Part shown: positions 18,100 to 27,277 of the stretch, in pieces | How positions within the stretch are numbered: the first letter of the stretch is position 1 | How the letters are laid out: the number at the start of each line of letters is the position of its first letter | NCBI GenBank assembly: GCA_024279135.1 | Contig: JAJRRU010000028.1 | Span: forward strand, 1 to 64,000 | Source of the DNA: Alphaproteobacteria bacterium | GTDB taxonomy: Bacteria > Pseudomonadota > Alphaproteobacteria > Rhodospirillales > Casp-alpha2 | Direction: 5' to 3' | DNA: 64,000 nt | Position numbers and translations under genes: made by a program | Notes under the pieces: generated by a model | Database searches by the model: none | What the model was told of the DNA's origin: nothing | What the model saw: only the letters and a program-made list of their open reading frames with translations

Positions 18100-18525
18100 T
18101 TACTGGTGTCCACCAAGGCATAGGTGGTGGTCATGCAACACCTGAATAATCCGACAATCGGAGATCTGACCGCCTTTGCATTGGTGTATCATCCTTTTCA
18201 GCTCTGTTTTCAATGACAGAAGCCTTTCAAGGCGGGTTTCGACCTGTAAGAGGTGTTTGCGCGCGATAGTATCGGCGACGTCGCATGGTTGATCAGGCTG
18301 GTCAGCCAGGCTCAATAGCTCGCGAACACTTTTGAGCGTGAACCCCAGATCACGGGCATGGCGGATAAAAGCCAATCGTTCAATGTGACTCTGCTCGTAT
18401 ATACGCTGGTTTCCGGCAGATCGACCGGGTGACGGGAGAATGCCAATTTTTTCGTAATAACGGACCGTTTGGACTTTGCATAGTGTCGCTTTGGCGACCC
18501 GGCCAATGGTTAAGGGACCAGCCAT
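18100..18525 (-). CDS. MerR-family heavy-metal regulator (CadR/PbrR/ZntR type)
   Basis: 141 residues. The N-terminal winged helix-turn-helix is clear (LTIGRVAKATLCKVQTVRYYEKIGIL, then RIYEQSHIERL). A long dimerisation helix follows. Metal-binding cysteines are placed as in the Zn/Cd/Pb group: one in QPCDVADTIA (about 80), a C-x7-C pair (CKGGQISDC, about 115-123) and a Cys in the HDHHLC tail. It should sit on the promoter between itself and the divergent CDF transporter and twist it into an active form on metal binding. That promoter has exactly the expected 19-base spacer. Confidence 0.92.
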   Translation of the reverse strand: MAGPLTIGRVAKATLCKVQTVRYYEKIGILPSPGRSAGNQRIYEQSHIERLAFIRHARDLGFTLKSVRELLSLADQPDQPCDVADTIARKHLLQVETRLERLLSLKTELKRMIHQCKGGQISDCRIIQVLHDHHLCLGGHQ

Positions 18526-18537
18526 GGAGAAAACTCC

Positions 18538-18568
18538 TTGAACCTATAGTTACTAGAGCATTTATAAT
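18538..18568 (+). promoter_or_regulatory. MerR-type promoter/operator for the CDF transporter
   Basis: TTGAAC (18538-18543) and a perfect TATAAT (18563-18568) are separated by 19 bases, the over-long spacer that marks MerR-activated promoters. The spacer holds CTATAGTTACTAGAG, very close to the operator core of CadR/PbrR-type regulators. It lies between the divergent merR-like gene and the transporter start at 18608. Confidence 0.88.
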
Positions 18569-18607
18569 GTTCATATACTGACGTAATGCAAGAGGGAATA
18601 TTCCACT

Positions 18608-19231
18608 ATGAGTGCCATTTGCTGTAATAATGAACCGAAATTCGACGGCATATCGCCACAATTCAAGCGCGCCCTCTGGATTGTCATTGTGATCAATGCT
18701 GTCATGTTTGTCGTCGAGATAGCCGCCGGAGCATTTGCCGGGTCCAGGGCTTTGCAGGCCGATGCGCTGGATTTTCTCGGCGATACCATGACCTATGCCT
18801 TGAGTTTATACGTCATCGGAATGTCTCTGCGGGTTCGAGCCACGGCCGCGCTGATAAAAGGGTTAAGTCTTGCGGGTATGGGGAGCTGGATTCTCGGATC
18901 GACTGTTTATCAGGTCTTTGTCCTCGGTGTGCCAAAAGCTGAGGTCATGGCGACCATAGGTTTGCTGGCACTGGTCGCCAATCTTGCAAGTGTCCTGATC
19001 CTTTTACGCTTTAAGGACGGTGATGCAAATGTACGATCTGTCTGGCTGTGCAGTCGGAATGATGCGATTGGAAATGTTGCGGTTCTGGTGGCCGCAGGTG
19101 CTGTATGGATCACAGGCACAGCCTGGCCCGATCTGATTGTTGCAGCACTAATGGCAGGGCTGTTTCTCAGTTCGGCAATACAGATTATTCAGCAAGCCAG
19201 ACAGGAATTATCAATCCAGCCCGTGCTCTAG
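18608..19231 (+). CDS. Small CDF-like cation efflux protein
   Basis: 207 residues, shorter than the usual 300 because the C-terminal cytoplasmic domain is missing. About six membrane helices. The helix-2 metal site DFLGD (D-x3-D) is present. The helix-5 site reads CSRND, giving C-x3-D where many CDF proteins have H-x3-D. Two cysteines sit at the N-terminus (AICC). It is expected to export a divalent metal (Zn, Cd, Co or Pb), driven by protons. The MerR-type promoter upstream supports metal-induced expression. The start follows AGAGGGAA. Confidence 0.87.
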   Translation: MSAICCNNEPKFDGISPQFKRALWIVIVINAVMFVVEIAAGAFAGSRALQADALDFLGDTMTYALSLYVIGMSLRVRATAALIKGLSLAGMGSWILGSTVYQVFVLGVPKAEVMATIGLLALVANLASVLILLRFKDGDANVRSVWLCSRNDAIGNVAVLVAAGAVWITGTAWPDLIVAALMAGLFLSSAIQIIQQARQELSIQPVL

Positions 19232-19259
19232 CATCCTGGCTCTGGCTAAGTTAACTGCT

Positions 19260-21572
19260 TTATTTATCCACCAGGGCGGGAACCTTGTCTTTTGGTCGCT
19301 TGGTGGGCGGGGTTTTATCGTCTTGTGCATAGCCGAAGGCGATCTTGCCCTTTTCTATCTTGACCACAACCACCCCGCCTTTCGCAAGTTTGCCAAACAA
19401 TAGTTCTTCGGCCAGGGGTTTTTTGATGTGTTCCTGAATGACCCGGGCCAGCGGTCTGGCCCCGAATGTCTCGTCATAACCCTTTGTCGCCAGCCATTTA
19501 CGGGCAGCATCTGTCAGTTCGATAATTACGTTGCGATCTTCGAGCTGCATTTCCAGTTCCATGATGAATTTGTCAACCACCCGTGAAACCACGTTTGGCG
19601 ACAAGGCGGCGAAGGAAATGGTGGCATCCAGACGATTTCTGAATTCCGGTGTAAACAGCTTTTCAATAGCTTCCTGATCGTCGCCCACACGTTTCTCGCG
19701 CTCGAAACCGATCGGCGGCTTGGCGATTTCGGAAGCCCCGGCGTTGGTGGTCATGATCAGAATCACGTTGCGGAAATCCACGCTCTTGCCATTGTGGTCG
19801 GTCAGCTTGCCGTGATCCATAACCTGTAACAGTATATTGAACAGGTCAGGGTGGGCTTTTTCTATTTCATCGAGCAGCAAGACCACATGGGGGGTTTTGT
19901 CCACCGCGTCGGTCAGCAAGCCGCCCTGATCAAATCCCACGTAGCCGGGCGGTGCGCCGATCAGCCGCGAGATAGAGTGCCGCTCCATGTATTCCGACAT
20001 GTCAAAACGCACCAGTTCCACACCCAGCACTTTGGCAAGTTGGCGGGCGACCTCGGTCTTGCCGACCCCGGTCGGGCCGGAAAACAGGTATGATCCAACG
20101 GGTTTGTTGGGTTCGCGCAAACCGGCGCGGGCCAGTTTGATAGCACTGGACAGCTCTTTAATGGCCTTGTCCTGTCCGAACACGACGGTCCCCAGATCCC
20201 GTTCCAGGGTTCGCAGGGCTTCGCGGTCGTTGCTCGATACGGTCTTGGGCGGGATGCGGGCGATCATGGCCACCACGTTCTCGACGTCCTTCAGGGTTGC
20301 GGTCTTGCGTCGCTTGTTTTTAGCCAGCAGCATACGTGAAGCACCAACTTCATCGATCACATCGATGGCCTTGTCCGGTAACTTGCGGTCGGTAATATAG
20401 CGATCAGAAAGCTCCACCGCGGCCTTGATGGCTTAGCTGGTATAGCGCACCTTGTGGTGTTCCTCGAAATAGGGTTTCAGGCCCTTGAGGATTTTGATGG
20501 TATCGGAGACCGACGGTTCGTTCACATCGATTTTCTGGAAACGTCGAACCAGGGCGCGGTCTTTCTCAAAATGGTTTCTGTATTCCTTGTAGGTGGTCGA
20601 ACCCATGCATCGGAGCGAGCCTTTCTGCAAGGCTGGTTTCAGGATATTAGAGGCATCCATGGCCCCGCCAGAGGTCGCCCCTGCCCCGATTATTGTATGA
20701 ATTTCATCAATAAAAAGAATGCTTTGCGTGTCACTTTCAAGTTCTGACATGATGTTCTTGAGGCGTTCCTCGAAATCACCTCGATATCGGGTGCCGGCCA
20801 GCAATGCGCCCATATCCAGGGCGTAAATGGTGTTGTCGAGCAAGACTTCGGGCACGTCACCATCGACGATCCGCTTGGCCAGCCCTTCGGCGATGGCGGT
20901 CTTGCCAACCCCGGGGTCACCAACATACAACGGGTTGTTCTTGTTGCGGCGGCAGAGCACCTGAATGGTGCGATTAACCTCTTTTTGCCGACCGATCAGC
21001 GGATCAATGCGGCCTTCTGCGGCTTTGGCATTCAGATTGACGCAGTAGGCATCGACGGCTTCCTGGCCCTGATGGACGATATCTTCATCTTCGTCTTGTT
21101 CATTTTGGCCGTGAACGGGTCTGGATTCGGTTTTTCCGGGAATTTTGGCGATGCCGTGAGAAATGTAATTCACCGCATCCAGGCGTGACATGTCCTGGAT
21201 ATGCAGGAAATAAACCGCGTGGCTTTCACGTTCCGACAACAGGGCGACCAGTACATTGGCACCGGTTACCTCTTCGCGGCCGGAAGATTGCACATGGATC
21301 ACGGCACGCTGGATGGCCCGGTGGAAGCCAGCCGTGGGCTGCGGTTCGCTTATCTCGGCCTTGGTGATGTCACCCAGGTTCTCATTGACGAATTCAAGCA
21401 GGCTGAGGCGTAATTCTTCCAGATCAATACCGCACGCATTAAATACGGCCTGGGCATCGGGATCATCGGTCAGGCCCAGCAACAGGTGTTCCAGGGTGGC
21501 ATATTCATGGCGGTACTCGGTTGCATAGGCCAATGCCCGATGCAGGGTTTGCTCAAGATTTACCGATAACAT
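19260..21572 (-). pseudogene. clpA: ATP-dependent Clp protease ATPase ClpA with in-frame stop
   Basis: One continuous ClpA reading frame of about 770 codons is broken by a TAA at 20433-20435. The upstream part (20433-21572, 379 residues) holds the Clp N domain and the first AAA module with Walker [11 protein letters not shown]. It ends KVRYTS, where intact ClpA normally continues with an acidic residue, so a single GAA to TAA change explains it. The rest (to 19260, about 385 residues from a GTG at 20417) has the second module (GPTGVGKTE), an IGF loop for ClpP docking, and the sensor region. No frame shift is present. Either the allele is truncated or the base is a sequencing error. The gene lies just downstream of clpS, as usual. 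Confidence 0.9.
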
Positions 21573-21617
21573 GGACTGTATGCCTTCCTGGTGTGCTCTG
21601 GTAACGGGGCTTTGGTT

Positions 21618-22103
21618 TTAATCATTGCTATCTTTCTCGATGGTGCATTGTAAGGGGTGTTCCTGCTTGCGCGCCACGGTCATCACCTGGGTGACCTTGG
21701 TTTCTGCAATTTCATAGGTAAAGATACCACAAATTCCCACACCGTGCTGGTGCACATTCAGCATAATCTCTGTGGCTTCCTGGGTGGTCATGGCGAAATA
21801 TTTTTCCAGAACGCTTACCACAAATTCCATAGGCGTGTAATCGTCATTGAGCAGCAAGACCTTGTACATGGACGGTTTTTTAGTTTTCACCCGTTCTTTT
21901 ATGGCGATGCCGGTTTCAGGATTCTGATCATCGGGGTTGCTCGGTTGACGGGGTACACCTTTTTTTGGGCCGGTCATGATGCCGGGTACGATTTCGGACA
22001 TTATGACGGGCATTATGGCGGGGGGATCGCTAAGCCCTCGCACCACCACGCCAGCTTTGGCGGCGTGTTTAACAGGTTCGATGCAGATATTCTTTTTTTG
22101 CAT
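21618..22103 (-). CDS. clpS: ClpS, adaptor of the ClpAP protease
   Basis: The C-terminal ~90 residues are a clear ClpS domain: [20 protein letters not shown], then VLEKYF, the degron-pocket region and [19 protein letters not shown]. ClpS binds N-end-rule substrates and delivers them to ClpA. The N-terminal extension from the ATG at 22103 is long and Met/Pro-rich; later ATGs at 22001 and 21977 are possible, and none has a good ribosome-binding site. The gene is 45 bases upstream of clpA. With clpA interrupted, ClpS may have lost its partner. Confidence 0.9.
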   Translation of the reverse strand: MQKKNICIEPVKHAAKAGVVVRGLSDPPAIMPVIMSEIVPGIMTGPKKGVPRQPSNPDDQNPETGIAIKERVKTKKPSMYKVLLLNDDYTPMEFVVSVLEKYFAMTTQEATEIMLNVHQHGVGICGIFTYEIAETKVTQVMTVARKQEHPLQCTIEKDSND

Positions 22104-22290
22104 AATCAATATTCTGTCGATCAGGTTGTATCACCGGTAAATGTTATATAGGCACGTAGTCCTGGAGAAGGAACCCTGCATTAAAGATATTAATACATCA
22201 TACCATGAAAATATTGATTTTTCACTATGTCAGGCTATTTAAACAAAGCTCTTATAATCAGGGTGACATCATATTTCATCACGGACAGAC

Positions 22291-22320
22291 AAAAAAATCC
22301 CGGTGACGTGCATCACCGGG
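22291..22320 (-). terminator. Rho-independent terminator after the phasin gene
   Basis: Perfect 8-base arms CCCGGTGA and TCACCGGG (22299-22306, 22313-22320) with a 6-base loop. Read on the minus strand, they are followed by a run of seven T. The hairpin begins 30 bases beyond the phasin stop. Confidence 0.93.
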
Positions 22321-22349
22321 ATCGTTTGTACTGGACTGGTCAGGCTTGA

Positions 22350-22874
22350 TTAAGCGGCAACTGCCTTGGTAAAGATTGCAACGGTTTCGTCCATGCGGGA
22401 TTTCAGGGGTACCGAAGCGGTTTCGGCAAGCTTTGCGCCCATGTCGGACAGTTTCTGACCATCCACAACGGCGGCCTCGAAGCTGGCAGTGAAATCGTCC
22501 TGCAAGGCAGCCACATCGTCAACGGATTTGCTAGCGAGGAATTTCTTGGCGACGACGGCATTTTTTTCAAATGACGTTTCGGCAAGGCTGGCCCATGCTT
22601 TGCTGATATCCTGTACGCCCTGCATCATAATGGTGCTGGCTTTCAGCGCTGCGTCGAAGTTTGCGGTGCTGAAGGATACGTAGTCATCATAGGATTTAGA
22701 AGCTTCGTTGCCGGCTTTGGTAGCTGCGGCAACCTGCTCTTTGCTGATGCTGGCAGCTTTCTTCGAGACTTTTTCGCTGGTTTTTACGGCCACGTCAACG
22801 GCTTTGGCGACGTTGGCTTCGACGACTTTGGTAACGGTATCTTTTGAAACGGTGGTTTTTTTCGTGTTGGTCAT
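22350..22874 (-). CDS. Phasin (polyhydroxyalkanoate granule protein)
   Basis: 174 residues. The N-terminus is Lys/Thr/Ala-rich (about 1-60), followed by an all-helical phasin domain (about 62-165) with SYDDYVSFSTANFDAAL and VQDISKAWASLAETSFEK, typical of the Phasin_2 family. Phasins coat PHA granules and control their size. The start follows AGGAG. A strong sigma70-type promoter and two palindromes that resemble PhaR sites lie upstream, and a strong terminator lies downstream, so it is a single-gene unit. Confidence 0.92.
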   Translation of the reverse strand: MTNTKKTTVSKDTVTKVVEANVAKAVDVAVKTSEKVSKKAASISKEQVAAATKAGNEASKSYDDYVSFSTANFDAALKASTIMMQGVQDISKAWASLAETSFEKNAVVAKKFLASKSVDDVAALQDDFTASFEAAVVDGQKLSDMGAKLAETASVPLKSRMDETVAIFTKAVAA

Positions 22875-23000
22875 GGGAGACTCCTGAAAACAATTTGAAT
22901 GATATATTTATAGAAACAAGTGGGGTATGAGGCGAACTGATGGGAATTTGCATCGTCCTTGACGGGGTTTGCAATATTCCTGGTTCCATATTCTGGGGAT

Positions 23001-23029
23001 TTTATAACCCTGTTCACACAAAAAGTCAA
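23001..23029 (-). promoter_or_regulatory. Sigma70-type promoter of the phasin gene
   Basis: On the minus strand TTGACT (23029-23024) and TATAAA (23006-23001) are separated by exactly 17 bases. Transcription would start near 22994 and leave a leader of about 120 bases before the phasin start. A perfect palindrome lies just upstream of the -35 box. Confidence 0.8.
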
Positions 23030-23036
23030 GCAATTT

Positions 23037-23051
23037 TTGTGCACTGCACAA
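23037..23051. promoter_or_regulatory. Perfect palindrome, putative PhaR operator 1
   Basis: TTGTGCA-C-TGCACAA has seven-base arms around a single base. It lies immediately upstream of the phasin -35 box. TGC/GCA-type palindromes are bound by PhaR-family repressors of phasin genes in alphaproteobacteria, so this regulator is the likely ligand. That is inference: the phaR gene is not in the window. Confidence 0.65.
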
Positions 23052-23113
23052 TAATTATAACTAATTGAAATGCTTAAATAAAAATATGTATTAGCGCTTA
23101 AATTTCATTTTTA

Positions 23114-23128
23114 TTGTGCATTGCACTA
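23114..23128. promoter_or_regulatory. Near-perfect palindrome, putative PhaR operator 2
   Basis: TTGTGCA-T-TGCACTA differs from operator 1 in the central base and one arm position. The two centres are 77 bases apart, about seven helical turns, which would allow looping. The site lies between the phasin promoter and the divergent carboxypeptidase gene. Confidence 0.55.
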
Positions 23129-23304
23129 AGACAGCGTGAACATTTATCCTGCTGCGGCTATAAATAAACTTGTGGTGGTTAATAGTATTTTCAGGAGCTG
23201 TGTATATTGTGGTGGGTATCTTGTTTGTGGCATGTTGTGGACGGATCAGATACACTGCGGACACAAACGTAAAATTGATAATCAGGGTTATGTGGGTAGA
23301 GTCT

Positions 23305-24516
23305 ATGATGAGGTTTGCGTCCTTGAAGGCAATCGGCTTTGTTTTTTCTTTGATACTTGGTGTTCTGGTTTTGCAGCCCGGTCAGGCGCAGGCCAAATAT
23401 GCATCCCTGATTCTGGACGCCGATAGCGGGCGCATATTGCACGCGGTTAATGCCGATACACGTAATTACCCCGCATCTCTGACCAAGATGATGACGCTTT
23501 ATATGATTTTCAGCGCGCTGGACCGGCACGAAATATCCATGCATACCCAGTGGATGGTTTCCCGCCGTGCGGCACGCCAGCCATCCTCCAAGTTAGGCTT
23601 GCGCAGTGGCACAAAAATCGCTGTGCGTGACGTAATTTCTGCCCTGATCACCAAATCAGCCAACGATGTGGCGACCATGGTCGGCGAGAGCCTGGCTAAG
23701 TCAGAACGGGCGTTTGCCCTTGCCATGACCGCCCAAGCGAGAAAACTGGGCATGAGCCGCACCACGTTTCGAAATGCGTCCGGTCTGCCCCATCGGGGCC
23801 AGTTGTCCACCGCGTATGATATGGCAATCCTGGCGCGGGCACTAATCCGTGATTTCCCTCAGTATTATGGCAAATTTTCCATGGCCAAGTTCGAATACAA
23901 GGGCAAGACCCATAAGAACCACAACAAGCTTCTGAAGACTTACAAGGGAACCGATGGCATTAAGACCGGTTATATCCGGGCGTCCGGTTTTAATCTGGTG
24001 GCATCGGTGGTGCGTGATGGAACCCGTTTGATCGGCGTTGTTTTCGGGGGTGATTCCTCAAGCAAGCGCAATGCCCACATGATGAGCCTGCTGGACAAGG
24101 GGTTTGGCATTCTGATGGCCGAAAAGGCCCCAACCAAACAGGACAAAACCGGCAAAACTGCCAAAACAGTGGTGGCCGCGGCTGGTATACCCGACCTAAA
24201 GGAACCTCTCAGCAACCATAATATCCCCCGTAAATATTCTTGGGGTATTCAGGTTGGTGCTTACACAAAAGAATCCCAGGCCGCGGAGGTCGCCCACGAG
24301 GTCTCGGCGATCGTGCCGTTGCTGCTCAACACCGGGTTTGTCACGGTGGTTCCCCTGGTCAAGAAAAATGGCCGGATATTGTACCGCTCACGGCTCCACC
24401 GTATCCCGAAGAAACAGGCCTACAAGGCGTGCCGGATTTTGAAGACCCGGCGTATAAACTGCCTGGTCGTCCGCCTGCCGGTTTCCCAGCAAGTGGCACA
24501 GGCTCGCATCAATTAA
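23305..24516 (+). CDS. D-alanyl-D-alanine carboxypeptidase (PBP5/6 type) with SPOR domain
   Basis: About 403 residues from the ATG at 23305, chosen because a basic residue and a hydrophobic signal ending QAQA (about 30) follow; ATGs at 23290 and 23308 are also possible. The penicillin-binding motifs are complete: SLTK (Ser58-Lys61), SAN (118-120) and KTG (220-222). After a Lys/Thr-rich linker (about 285-305) comes a SPOR domain (SWGIQVGAYT onward), which binds denuded glycan strands at the division site. The enzyme trims the terminal D-Ala of peptidoglycan stems in the periplasm. It is divergent from the phasin gene. Confidence 0.9.
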   Translation: MMRFASLKAIGFVFSLILGVLVLQPGQAQAKYASLILDADSGRILHAVNADTRNYPASLTKMMTLYMIFSALDRHEISMHTQWMVSRRAARQPSSKLGLRSGTKIAVRDVISALITKSANDVATMVGESLAKSERAFALAMTAQARKLGMSRTTFRNASGLPHRGQLSTAYDMAILARALIRDFPQYYGKFSMAKFEYKGKTHKNHNKLLKTYKGTDGIKTGYIRASGFNLVASVVRDGTRLIGVVFGGDSSSKRNAHMMSLLDKGFGILMAEKAPTKQDKTGKTAKTVVAAAGIPDLKEPLSNHNIPRKYSWGIQVGAYTKESQAAEVAHEVSAIVPLLLNTGFVTVVPLVKKNGRILYRSRLHRIPKKQAYKACRILKTRRINCLVVRLPVSQQVAQARIN

Positions 24517-24532
24517 TCAGCTAAAATAACGA

Positions 24533-25933
24533 CTATCCGTTTTTGGGTAAAGCCAGTCCGCTGCTTTCCAGTTGGAATGCCAGTTCGCTTTGCAAACGCT
24601 CCAGCCCCTCCGGCGTGGTTGACTCGCACCGTGCGACCAGCACATCCTGGGTATTGGAGGCCCGTAACAACCACCATCCGTCACTATTTTCAACCCGCAC
24701 ACCGTCGATTTCGTGAACCGTTACATCGCTCATCTGCAAGACCCGTTGGCGAACCTCTTCGACTGCCGATTGTTTACGTTCTTCGCTGCAAGAGAAACGC
24801 AGTTCCGGGGTGTTGAGATATTTAGGCAGCCTGTCATGGAATTCTTCCAGGGTTTCGGTGCCACTGGCCAAAATCGACAGGATGCGGACCGCGGCATAGG
24901 ACGCGTCATCAAAACCGTAATACCGGTGCTTGATGAATATATGGGCGCTCATTTCCCCGGCCAGCGGGGCGCCGGTTTCATACATCTTGTTTTTAATCAG
25001 CGAATGACCGGTCTTCCACATCAAGGGTTTGCCGCCCATGGCTTCGACGGCCTCGAAAAATGCCCTGCTGGTTTTTACATCGGCAATAATGGTCGATCCG
25101 GGCAGGTCTTCCAGCACCTCGCGGGCCAGCAGAATTAAAATCTGGTCGCCCCACAGCACCCTGCCCTGTGCATCGATGATCCCGATGCGGTCACCGTCCC
25201 CGTCGAAGGCAATGCCGATGTCGCAATTATTCTCAGCTACCAGATCTTTCAGCTGGTCAAGGTTCTCTTCCACCGTGGGGTCCGGGTGATGGTTGGGAAA
25301 TGTGCCGTCAATTTTTTCGTTTATGAGGAAGTGCTGGCCGGGCAGTTTTTGGGTTAATTGTACGACCACATCACCGGCTGCCCCGTTGCCCGGATCCCAG
25401 GCCACTTTCAAAGACTTGTCACCGCGGTAGTCCGCAAGTATTCGCTCTACGTGTGCATCAAAGATGCTCTGTGTTTTGATGCTGCCGGGGTGGGTCTGTG
25501 GGGCGCCGTTCATGGCACCTGCCCTGACACGTTGCCCCAGATCGGTGATGTCTGGTCCCCAGAATGATTTGCCCTGGCAGACCAACTTGATGCCGTTGTA
25601 TTCCGGCGGATTGTGAGAACCGGTAATCATGACACCCGCATCTACCCCCAGATGGTGAGCGGCAAAATACAGCATGGGGGTCGGACCCAGACCAATCCGC
25701 GTGACGTCCAGTCCGCCGGCAACCAGACCTTCGACCATGGCTTGTTCCAGGATAGGCGAGCTTAACCGGCCATCGTAAGCAACCGCGACCGTGCGGCAGC
25801 CGCGCTCCGATGCTATGGTGGCAAACCCCTGACCAATCGCACGTACCGCATCAGGCGTTAGCTGGTGCTCAACGATGCCGCGGATATCGTATTCACGCAA
25901 GATCACCGGATCGAGTGGAAAAGCGTTTGCCAT
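24533..25933 (-). CDS. Phosphomannomutase/phosphoglucomutase
   Basis: 466 residues, the length of AlgC-type bifunctional mutases. The phosphoserine loop TGSHNPP (Ser106), the Mg2+ loop FDGDGDR (about 245) and the sugar-binding GEMSAH motif are all present. It interconverts hexose 6-phosphate and hexose 1-phosphate. It is the third gene of galU-ugd-pgm, 30 bases after ugd and with a good AGGAG, so it feeds glucose 1-phosphate or mannose 1-phosphate to surface-polysaccharide synthesis. Confidence 0.93.
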   Translation of the reverse strand: MANAFPLDPVILREYDIRGIVEHQLTPDAVRAIGQGFATIASERGCRTVAVAYDGRLSSPILEQAMVEGLVAGGLDVTRIGLGPTPMLYFAAHHLGVDAGVMITGSHNPPEYNGIKLVCQGKSFWGPDITDLGQRVRAGAMNGAPQTHPGSIKTQSIFDAHVERILADYRGDKSLKVAWDPGNGAAGDVVVQLTQKLPGQHFLINEKIDGTFPNHHPDPTVEENLDQLKDLVAENNCDIGIAFDGDGDRIGIIDAQGRVLWGDQILILLAREVLEDLPGSTIIADVKTSRAFFEAVEAMGGKPLMWKTGHSLIKNKMYETGAPLAGEMSAHIFIKHRYYGFDDASYAAVRILSILASGTETLEEFHDRLPKYLNTPELRFSCSEERKQSAVEEVRQRVLQMSDVTVHEIDGVRVENSDGWWLLRASNTQDVLVARCESTTPEGLERLQSELAFQLESSGLALPKNG

Positions 25934-25963
25934 GGGGTGTTCTCCTGGAATCTATTGTCTGGA

Positions 25964-27277
25964 TTATTGCTTTTGGGGGCGTCCGATACTGGTGTATTCA
26001 AACCCGGCTTCGGTCATTTCTACCGGGTTATAGATATTGCGCAGGTCAACCATGATCGGGGATTTCATCAGGTTTCTGACCCGGTCCAGTTCCAGGGCGC
26101 GGAACTGGTTCCATTCGGTAATAATGACAACCGCGTCGGCCTGGTCCACTGCCTGATAGGCATCATCGCACCAGTGTATGTCGTCCAGCAATTTGCGGGC
26201 TTCGGCCATGCCTTCAGGATCGTAAGCCTTGATGGTTGCACCTTGGTCGCGAAGGGCTGGAATAATATCCAGACTGGGGGCATCACGCATATCGTCCGTA
26301 TTGGGCTTGAAGGTCAGGCCCAGAACGGCGATGGTTTTACCCTCGATGGATCCGCCGCACGCTTGTACAACGCGTTCAGCCATGGCTTGTTTTCGGGCAT
26401 CGTTGACCGCCACAACGCTTTCGATAATGCGCAAGGGGCTGTTGGCTTCCTGGGCGGTGCGAACCAGCGCAAGGGTGTCTTTGGGAAAACATGAACCACC
26501 ATATCCAGGCCCGGCATGCAGGAATTTACGCCCGATCCGGCCATCCAGGCCAATGCCGGTCGCCACATCGGTGACATCTGCATCGAGTTTTTCACACAAG
26601 TCGGCGATTTCATTGATAAAGGTGATCTTGGTGGCCAGAAAGGTGTTGGCGGCGTATTTGATCATTTCAGCCGTCGGCCGGGAGGTAAACAGCATGGGTG
26701 TCTCGCGCAGGTACAAAGGCCGGTACAGTTTGCGCATGACGGCCCGTGCCCGTTCGCTCTGGGTGCCGATGACCACTCTGTCGGGGCGCATAAAGTCCTC
26801 GATTGCCGAGCCTTCGCGAAGGAATTCCGGATTGGAAACCGCATCGAAGTCGGCGTCGGGGCGAACCGCACGAATGACTTTTTCGACTTCCCGTCCGGTC
26901 CCCACCGGGACGGTGGATTTGGTAATGATGACGGTATAGTCCTCTATCACGGCGGCAATTTCTTCGGCCACGGCGTAGACGAAGCTCAAATCCGCATGAC
27001 CATCACCCCGACGGCTCGGAGTGCCGACGGCAATAAACACCGCCTCGGCACCTTTGACGGCTTCGGGCAGTGAGGTGGTAAACGTCAAATTTCCGCTGGC
27101 CACGTTGTTCTCGACCAGGGCGTCCAGTCCCGGCTCGAAAATGGGAATCTCGCCTCGTTTCAGGGCATCAATTTTAGCCTTGTCCTTGTCAACGCAGACC
27201 ACGTTGATACCGAATTCCGAGAAACAGGCCCCGGAGACCAGTCCCACATACCCCGTTCCAATAACCGCTACGCGCAT
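25964..27277 (-). CDS. ugd: UDP-glucose 6-dehydrogenase
   Basis: 437 residues from the ATG at 27277. The NAD-binding motif VIGTGYVGLVSG starts at residue 4, the central domain has TKSTVPVGTG, and the catalytic Cys lies in GYGGSCFPKD (about 260). It oxidises UDP-glucose to UDP-glucuronate. The start codon shares one base with the galU stop (TGATG), indicating translational coupling. A longer in-frame extension into galU is unlikely, because the family starts exactly at MRVAVIG. Confidence 0.95.
   Translation of the reverse strand: MRVAVIGTGYVGLVSGACFSEFGINVVCVDKDKAKIDALKRGEIPIFEPGLDALVENNVASGNLTFTTSLPEAVKGAEAVFIAVGTPSRRGDGHADLSFVYAVAEEIAAVIEDYTVIITKSTVPVGTGREVEKVIRAVRPDADFDAVSNPEFLREGSAIEDFMRPDRVVIGTQSERARAVMRKLYRPLYLRETPMLFTSRPTAEMIKYAANTFLATKITFINEIADLCEKLDADVTDVATGIGLDGRIGRKFLHAGPGYGGSCFPKDTLALVRTAQEANSPLRIIESVVAVNDARKQAMAERVVQACGGSIEGKTIAVLGLTFKPNTDDMRDAPSLDIIPALRDQGATIKAYDPEGMAEARKLLDDIHWCDDAYQAVDQADAVVIITEWNQFRALELDRVRNLMKSPIMVDLRNIYNPVEMTEAGFEYTSIGRPQKQ

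Noticed and set aside
20433-20435. clpA stop as recoding (selenocysteine/pyrrolysine) or programmed shift
   Set aside because: TAA is not a known selenocysteine or pyrrolysine codon, and both sides are already in the same frame.
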